NCBI GenBank assembly: GCA_900771325.1
Contig: CAAGNN010000128.1
Span: forward strand, 1 to 10,169
Direction of reading: 5' to 3'
DNA length: 10,169 bases
Source of the DNA: Kiritimatiellia bacterium
Lineage (GTDB): Bacteria; Verrucomicrobiota; Kiritimatiellia; RFP12; DVOR01
Each line of letters opens with the position of its first letter. Within the stretch, counting starts at the first letter, position 1. Under the pieces are notes generated by a model. It ran no database searches, was not told where the DNA came from, and worked only from the letters and a program-made list of their open reading frames with translations. Below, piece by piece: positions 6,160 to 10,169 of this stretch. A program made the position numbers and the translations under genes.

Positions 6160-6190
6160 GCTCGCTGCGCTCGCGATGACGGAGGACGGA
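6160..6190 (+). repeat. Dispersed repeat: hairpin-array opener joined to a GATGAC-type motif
   Basis: GCTCGCTGCGCTCGCG (6160-6175) is identical over 16 nt to the opening of array B at 3542-3557. It runs into GATGACGGAGGACGGA (6175-6190), which matches 15 of 16 bases at 7504-7519 upstream of alr. One locus thus joins two repeat motifs that occur apart elsewhere in the window. Confidence 0.6.
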
Positions 6191-6260
6191 GGAGAGATGG
6201 CAACGCCCTGCGGAGTGGTGCGGTGCATTCCCGTTGCGTGCCGAAGCCGTGTGTGTACAG

Positions 6261-6291
6261 AAAAGCCGAAGTGCCCGGAGGGTACTTCGGC
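6261..6291 (-). terminator. Rho-independent terminator downstream of alr
   Basis: On the minus strand GCCGAAGTACCC (6291-6280) pairs with GGGCACTTCGGC (6276-6265) around a 3-nt loop. This makes a 12-bp stem with one G-T (G-U) type pair, followed by TTTTCTGT. It lies 93 nt past the alr stop codon and is correctly oriented to end the alr transcript, probably together with the upstream oppF-like and guaB genes. Confidence 0.75.
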
Positions 6292-6357
6292 CGGGGTGGA
6301 GCGCCCTGCGCTCCCGAGGGGTGCGGGGGCGAGAAGTCCGCAGGAGCTATGTCAACA

Positions 6358-6380
6358 GCCCCCGCTGGCTTCGGCGGGGC
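6358..6380 (-). terminator. GC hairpin 4 nt past the alr stop codon
   Basis: CCCCGC (6360-6365) pairs with GCGGGG (6374-6379) around an 8-nt loop. It sits at the very end of alr but has no U-run. It may be an auxiliary terminator or protect the mRNA 3' end; the hairpin at 6291-6261 is the better terminator. Confidence 0.35.
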
Positions 6381-6383
6381 AGG

Positions 6384-7496
6384 CTACTCCACGAAGCGGC
6401 GCTGGACACGCGAGCCGATGGAGCAGATGATGTCGTAGGCGTGGGTGCCCTTGAGGTTGGCCCAGTCTTGGACGGGGATCTCGAGGTCGCCATCGCGGCC
6501 GAGGAGGGTGACGGTGTCGCCGACGGTGGCCTCGGGTAGGTCGGTGAGGTCGACGGTGAGGTAGTCCATCGAGAGGCGGCCGAGGATGGGGGCGGCGGCG
6601 CCGCGGATGAGGACCGAGCCGCGGTTGGAGAGGGCCAGGGGGAGGCCATCGGCGTAGCCGGCGCAGACGGTGCCCACGCGCATCTCGCGGCGGGTGCGGA
6701 AGGTGTGGCCGTAGCCGATGGGGGTGCCGGGGGGCAGGGTGCGGACCTGCGCGAGGCGGGTGGTCATCGTGAGCACGGGCTTGAGGGGGACGCGCAGGGA
6801 GCCGGCCGCGTCGAAGGCGCCGTGGAGGTTGATGCCGCAGCGAACGAGGTTGAAGGGCGCCGAGCAGGCCTCGGGGGCGTTGTTGATGGCATCGGAGTTC
6901 GCGGCGTGGCGCCAGGCGAAGTGGATGCCGATGGCCTCGGCTTGGGCAAGGACCCAGCGGTAGCGCCGGAGCTGCTCGCGGGTGAAGGCCGAGGCGCTTT
7001 CGTAGGCGAGCGGGAAGTGGGTGAAGAGGCCCTCGAGCGCGAGGTTGGGGAGGTCGGCGGCCTGGCGGATGACCTCGGGGGCTTGTTCCCAGAGGATGCC
7101 GGCGCGGCCCATGCCGGTGTCGAGCTTCACGTGCACTTTCGCGGTCACGCCCAGGCGCTTGGCCGCGGCGGAGATGGCCCGCGCGGAGGCGAGGTCGACC
7201 AAGGGGAGGGTGACGCCACTCGCGACCATCGGCTCAATCTCGTCAGGCAAGACCCCGCTGAGGATCTGGATGGGCACGCCCAAGTCGAGGAGCTCGAGCG
7301 CCTCGAAGGGCTCGGCCACGGCGATGCGCTCGGCGCCGGCGGCCACCAGCGAGCGCGCAATGGGCCCCACGCCCAGACCGTAGGCATTGGCCTTGAGCAC
7401 GGGCATCACCGCGCAGGGCGAAACCAGCGCGCGGACAGCACAAAAGTTCTCCGCCAGCGTGCCTAACGAGACGGAGAGAATAACGCGATGTTGCAT
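6384..7496 (-). CDS. alr: Alanine racemase
   Basis: PLP-dependent conversion of L-alanine to D-alanine for peptidoglycan, in the cytoplasm. It has 370 residues, usual for the family. The PLP lysine is K35 in VLKANAYG. R131 lies in LDTGMGRAG, R219 in VRCGINLHG (the arginine that contacts the PLP ring nitrogen), the catalytic tyrosine is Y262 in GYGHTF, and the closing domain has GRLSMDYLTVDLTDLP (307 onward). The N-terminal TIM barrel covers about 1-235 and the C-terminal beta domain the rest. The ATG at 7496-7494 fits the family's short N-terminus. The frame runs open further upstream to a TTG at 7583 with no family-like residues there. No Shine-Dalgarno match precedes the ATG, unlike every other gene here. 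The gap upstream is repeat-rich, and no promoter stands out. Two hairpins follow the stop; the second is a good terminator. Confidence 0.95.
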   Translation of the reverse strand: MQHRVILSVSLGTLAENFCAVRALVSPCAVMPVLKANAYGLGVGPIARSLVAAGAERIAVAEPFEALELLDLGVPIQILSGVLPDEIEPMVASGVTLPLVDLASARAISAAAKRLGVTAKVHVKLDTGMGRAGILWEQAPEVIRQAADLPNLALEGLFTHFPLAYESASAFTREQLRRYRWVLAQAEAIGIHFAWRHAANSDAINNAPEACSAPFNLVRCGINLHGAFDAAGSLRVPLKPVLTMTTRLAQVRTLPPGTPIGYGHTFRTRREMRVGTVCAGYADGLPLALSNRGSVLIRGAAAPILGRLSMDYLTVDLTDLPEATVGDTVTLLGRDGDLEIPVQDWANLKGTHAYDIICSIGSRVQRRFVE

Positions 7497-7503
7497 TGGA
7501 AAA

Positions 7504-7659
7504 GATGACAGAGGACGGATGACAGATGACGGAAGCGCGGCGTGCTCAGTCAACAGTCGACAGGGCTGGCGCCGGGAAAGCAATGGCCATTCAAGTTGGC
7601 GGAAGCCCGTCCGTCGCGCGAAGCGCGCACTGTCGACTGTTCACTGCCGACTGTCGACT
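7504..7659. repeat. Intergenic GTCGAC repeat cluster upstream of alr
   Basis: CAGTCAACAGTCGACAG (7547-7563) and CTGTCGACTGTTCACTG (7630-7646) form a 17-bp inverted repeat with one mismatch. A third copy of the core, CTGTCGACT, follows at 7651-7659, next to the transporter gene stop codon. Inside lies a CGCGC-gaa-GCGCG stem (7615-7627). On the alr side, GATGACAGAGGACGGA (7504-7519) is followed by GATGAC again (7519 and 7525 region), matching the repeat at 6175-6190. It fills almost the whole 164-nt spacer between the transporter gene stop and the alr start. Confidence 0.65.
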
Positions 7660-7660
7660 T

Positions 7661-8551
7661 TTACCCCACGCGGGGGACGGCGGCGATGAGGCGCTGGGTG
7701 TAGGCCTCCTTGGGATTGAGGAGGACCTGGGTGGCCGGGCCGCGCTCGACGATTTGGCCCTTGAACATCACGATGATGTTGTCGGCAATGTGCTCGACCA
7801 CGCCAATGTCGTGGGTGATGAAGAGGTAAGCGAGGGAGTACTTGGCCTTGAGCTCCATCAGCAGGTTGAGGACCTGGGCGCGGATGGAGAGGTCGAGGGC
7901 GGAGACGGCCTCGTCGCAGATAATCATCTTGGGCTTGAGGGCCAGGGCGCGGGCGATGCAGATGCGCTGGCGCTGGCCGCCGGAGAAGGCGTGCGGATAG
8001 CGGTGCATCGCGTCGGGCTGGAGCCCCACATCACGCAAGAGCTCGGCGGCGACGTCCTCAGCCTCGGCGGGCTTGATGAGGCCGTGGACGAGCATCCCCT
8101 CGGTGAGGATATCGAGGATCGAGTGGCGGGGGTTGAGGGTGGCATGGGGGTCCTGGAAGACCACCTGCATATCGCGCCGATACTGCTGCAGCGCGGGCCC
8201 CTTGAGCGCAAAGACATCCTGCCCCTCGAAGAAGACCTGCCCACTGTGGGCCTTCTCCAGACGCAGGATGGTGCGCGAGAGGGTGCTCTTGCCGCAGCCC
8301 GATTCGCCCACCACGCCCAACGTCTCGCCGGCAGCCATCGAGAAGCTCACGCCGTTGACGGCCTTCACGTGGTCGACCGTCCGGGCGAAGATGCCCTTCT
8401 TGACGGGGAACCAGGTGTTGAGGTCGCGCACCTCCAGCAGGGGTTTGGCCGGCGGCTGGAAGGTGGGCTTGACCGGCGGCTTGAGGGTGATCTTCTGTTC
8501 TGCGCTCGCCGGCTCAGCGGTCGGTGCGGAAGGGGTTTCCGGAGTGGGCAT
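7661..8551 (-). CDS. oppF: Oligopeptide/dipeptide ABC transporter ATP-binding protein (OppF/DppF type)
   Basis: Cytoplasmic ATPase subunit of a peptide importer, 296 residues. Walker A is GESGCGKST (82-90), the Q-loop glutamine is Q133 (VVFQDP), the signature is FSGGQRQR (189-196), Walker B is MIICDE with E214 followed by AVSALD, and the switch histidine is H247 (ITHD). The tail with GPATQVLLNPKEAYTQRLIAAVP is typical of OppF/DppF (oligopeptide_HPY family) rather than other ABC classes. The LEVRDL domain start is preceded by an unusual extension of about 37 residues rich in Pro, Lys and Thr. The start is ATG 8551-8549, with AAAGG 8 nt upstream. It begins 39 nt after the guaB stop, so read-through is likely. 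Permeases, OppD and a binding protein are absent here, so it must pair with subunits encoded elsewhere or, less likely, have been left from a broken operon. OppF and DppF cannot be told apart from the sequence alone. Confidence 0.93.
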   Translation of the reverse strand: MPTPETPSAPTAEPASAEQKITLKPPVKPTFQPPAKPLLEVRDLNTWFPVKKGIFARTVDHVKAVNGVSFSMAAGETLGVVGESGCGKSTLSRTILRLEKAHSGQVFFEGQDVFALKGPALQQYRRDMQVVFQDPHATLNPRHSILDILTEGMLVHGLIKPAEAEDVAAELLRDVGLQPDAMHRYPHAFSGGQRQRICIARALALKPKMIICDEAVSALDLSIRAQVLNLLMELKAKYSLAYLFITHDIGVVEHIADNIIVMFKGQIVERGPATQVLLNPKEAYTQRLIAAVPRVG

Positions 8552-8590
8552 AGCGGGGACCTTTCTGGGCTGTCGGCGCGCGGCCGAGGC

Positions 8591-10087
8591 TTACGAGCGG
8601 TAGTTGGGGGCTTCCTTGGTGATGGTGACGTCGTGCGGGTGCGCCTCGCGAACGCCGTTGGCAGTGACGCGGTAGAACTTCCCGCGCTCCTGCAGCTCGG
8701 CGATGGTGCGGCAGCCGCAGTAGCCCAGCGAGCTCTTCAAGCCGCCGCAGAACTGCGTCATAATGCGGTGGACCGGGCCGGAATAGGGGACCATCCCCTC
8801 GATGCCCTGGGGCACGAGGTCTTCCTCCGCCTCTCCATCCTGGAAGTAGCGGGCGCGCGAGCCCTTACCGTTCTTGAGTGCGGCCAGCGAGCCCATGCCG
8901 CGATAGACCACGTACTGGCGCCCGCCATTGAGGATCTTCTCGCCGGGGGATTCTTCGGTACCGGCGAGGACCGAGCCGAGCATCACGCTGTCGGCGCCGG
9001 CGACCAGGGCCTTGGGCACGTCGCCCGAAAGCTTGATGCCGCCATCGCCAATCACCGGGATGGAGCCTTCGAGGGCCTTGCGCGCGTTGTAGATAGCCGT
9101 CAGCTGCGGGATGCCCACGCCGCAGACCACGCGCGTGGTGCAAATCGAGCCCGGGCCGATGCCTACCTTGACCGCGTGGGCACCCGCGTCGCGCAAGGCA
9201 ATCGCGGCCTCGGAGGTGGCGATGTTGCCGGCAATGATGTCAATCTCGGGATAGTGCTTGGCAATCCACGAGACCATATCCATAATCCCCTTGGTGTGGC
9301 CGTGGGCGGAATCGACCACCACCACGTCCACCTCCTCGGCCGCCAGCTGCTCCATACGGCCATAGTCGCCCGAGCCGCCGGAGACGGAGGCGGCCACGCG
9401 CAGGCGGTGCTTGCCGTCGCGGTTGTAGAGGGGGTTCTGGTTCTCGATGAGCTGCTGAACATCGGTGAAGGAGTAGAGGCCGGCGAGGGTGCCGTCGGGG
9501 TTGACCAGCGGGAGCTTGCCGATCTTGTGCTCGCGCATAATGCGGTAGGCCTCCTCGAGGGTGGTGCCCGGGGCGGCGGTCACGGCCGTCTTGGTCATCA
9601 CGTCGGCGAGCTTGGCGGTCGAGAGGTCGCAGTAGCGCAGGTCCTTGCCCGAGACCATCCCCACCAGGCGGTTCTGGTCGTCGAGGATCGGGAAGCCGCC
9701 GAACTTCAGGCCGCGGCGGCGCTTCTCGGAGAGGAGGAAGCCTACCTCATCGGTGGCGTGGAAGCAGACCGGCCGGGCGATGAGGCCATTGAGGTAGTGC
9801 TTGACGCGCGCGACCTGCGCCGCCTGCTCGGCCTCGGTCAGGTTCTTGTGAATGCAGCCAATGCCGCCGGCCAGGGCCATCGCAATCGCCATCGGCGCCT
9901 CGGTGACGGTGTCCATCGCCGCCGACATAAAGGGAATATTCATCTCCTGCCGGCTCGTCAGGCGCGTCTTGAGCGACGTGTCGTCCGGCAGAAAGTCCGC
10001 ATACTGCGTCACCAACGTCACATCGTCATACGTCAGCCCCTCAAAGGGAAATTGGTCCATAAACCGCTTCAGATACTCATTCATCAT
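8591..10087 (-). CDS. guaB: IMP dehydrogenase
   Basis: Catalyses NAD-dependent oxidation of IMP to XMP, the committed step of GMP synthesis. It has 498 residues, near the usual bacterial length. The N-terminus reads FEGLTYDDVTLV (15-26). Two CBS domains are inserted at about 105-225. The barrel contains DSAHGH (259-264), AGNIAT (286-291), the catalytic loop GIGPGSICTT with C316, IGDGGIKLSGD (346-356), the YRGMGS phosphate-site motif (395-400), and the flap pair R413-Y414 (RYF) needed for hydrolysis. All key residues are intact. Two adjacent ATGs are possible; 10087-10085 is preferred because AAGGAG (10101-10096) sits 8 nt upstream of it. A longer frame from TTG at 10120 would overlap the promoter. 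The gene has its own promoter and leads into the transporter ATPase gene 39 nt downstream. Confidence 0.97.
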   Translation of the reverse strand: MMNEYLKRFMDQFPFEGLTYDDVTLVTQYADFLPDDTSLKTRLTSRQEMNIPFMSAAMDTVTEAPMAIAMALAGGIGCIHKNLTEAEQAAQVARVKHYLNGLIARPVCFHATDEVGFLLSEKRRRGLKFGGFPILDDQNRLVGMVSGKDLRYCDLSTAKLADVMTKTAVTAAPGTTLEEAYRIMREHKIGKLPLVNPDGTLAGLYSFTDVQQLIENQNPLYNRDGKHRLRVAASVSGGSGDYGRMEQLAAEEVDVVVVDSAHGHTKGIMDMVSWIAKHYPEIDIIAGNIATSEAAIALRDAGAHAVKVGIGPGSICTTRVVCGVGIPQLTAIYNARKALEGSIPVIGDGGIKLSGDVPKALVAGADSVMLGSVLAGTEESPGEKILNGGRQYVVYRGMGSLAALKNGKGSRARYFQDGEAEEDLVPQGIEGMVPYSGPVHRIMTQFCGGLKSSLGYCGCRTIAELQERGKFYRVTANGVREAHPHDVTITKEAPNYRS

Positions 10088-10119
10088 ACGTGAGGCTCCT
10101 TCTCGTTCGCTTTCCCGCA

Positions 10120-10150
10120 ATTATATAGCATATCCCCCCCGGAAACGCAA
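10120..10150 (-). promoter_or_regulatory. guaB promoter
   Basis: The minus strand carries TGCTATATAAT (10130-10120). The -10 can be read as TATAAT (10125-10120), or as TATATA with an extended TGC (10130-10122). The best -35 is TTGCGT (10150-10145), 17 nt from the TATATA reading and 19 nt from the TATAAT reading. A run of seven G (10140-10134) sits in the spacer, and the -35 lies in one arm of an inverted repeat. The leader before the guaB ATG would be about 26 nt and contain AAGGAG. Confidence 0.6.
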
Positions 10151-10166
10151 GCGCGCTCGCGTTTCC
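10141..10166. repeat. Inverted repeat overlapping the guaB -35 region
   Basis: GGAAACGC (10141-10148) and GCGTTTCC (10159-10166) are perfect 8-bp arms. The 10-nt centre, after one mismatch, continues the palindrome. There is no U-run on either side. It could be an operator for guaB or the end of a hairpin belonging to the gene upstream, which lies outside the window. Confidence 0.65.
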
Positions 10167-10169
10167 GAA

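Larger units (their letters stand above)
5850..6383. other. Structured gene-free region between alr and the PEP-CTERM promoter
   Basis: No open frame here looks like protein. The minus-strand frame at 6203-5838 translates to Pro/Arg/Gly-rich text with no domain, and the plus frames are similar. From left to right it holds a GGGGG/CCCCC stem (5850-5854/5863-5867), hairpin array C, a long inverted repeat, a tandem 12-mer with an inverted partial copy, a dispersed hairpin repeat, and the terminator of the alr unit. These are listed separately. The rest (roughly 6191-6260 and 6292-6357) shows only GC-rich sequence and weak stems such as GCAACG/CGTTGC (6200-6205/6232-6237). Confidence 0.6.

Noticed and set aside
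5838..6203. A 121-codon minus-strand frame in the large intergenic gap
   Set aside because: It covers several inverted and tandem repeats and translates to Pro/Arg/Gly-rich text. It also overlaps the upstream elements of the PEP-CTERM promoter.
6352..6357. TTGACA on the minus strand just after alr, as a -35 box
   Set aside because: No -10-like hexamer lies 15-19 nt downstream in that GC-rich stretch, and no gene follows closely.
7526..10093. An 855-codon open frame on the plus strand across the oppF-like and guaB genes
   Set aside because: It is the antisense shadow of two clear, motif-complete genes. Its translation is rich in Gly, Ala, Leu, Asp and His with no domain, as expected opposite GC-rich codons.

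Overview
All seven recognisable protein genes lie on the minus strand, so the window reads biologically from right to left. The sequence is GC-rich. It encodes a PEP-CTERM surface protein, a three-domain NifU/NifS iron-sulfur pair used outside any visible nitrogen-fixation cluster, an AAA-ATPase/PD-(D/E)XK protein of a family common in gut anaerobes, and intergenic arrays of short GC hairpins. This mix suggests an uncultured anaerobe of the PVC superphylum (Verrucomicrobiota, Lentisphaerota or Kiritimatiellota). That assignment is inference; there is no rRNA or marker gene here to settle it.

Right part (10169 to 6261): guaB (IMP dehydrogenase) has its own promoter. It is followed after 39 nt by an OppF/DppF-type oligopeptide ABC transporter ATPase without its permease partners. 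After a 164-nt repeat-bearing gap comes alr (alanine racemase). A strong rho-independent terminator at 6291-6261 probably ends this unit. GMP synthesis, peptide uptake and D-alanine supply are growth functions, but they share no obvious pathway, so the grouping may be only co-linear.

Middle (about 6383 to 5736): a 648-bp gene-free stretch packed with structure. It holds a 55-nt perfect-armed inverted repeat, a tandem 12-mer plus an inverted partial copy, dispersed hairpin repeats, phased A-tracts, and a near-consensus sigma70-type promoter with an 8-G run in its spacer. This promoter drives a PEP-CTERM protein with a probable LamG-like fold (5735-4983). A second secreted protein built of two copies of one domain follows (4897-3659).

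Left part (3650 to 1): an AAA-ATPase-like/PD-(D/E)XK nuclease-family protein (3505-1916) is bracketed by two arrays of GC-rich mini-hairpins separated by GTGAGGT-type linkers. Then come nifU (1759-923) and nifS (909 to the window edge, truncated), a two-gene Fe-S cluster assembly unit.

Most genes are conventional. The unusual material is intergenic: the modular hairpin arrays, which recur in both orientations; the poly-G promoter spacer that could permit phase variation; the structured 648-bp gap; and the GTCGAC-containing repeats upstream of alr.
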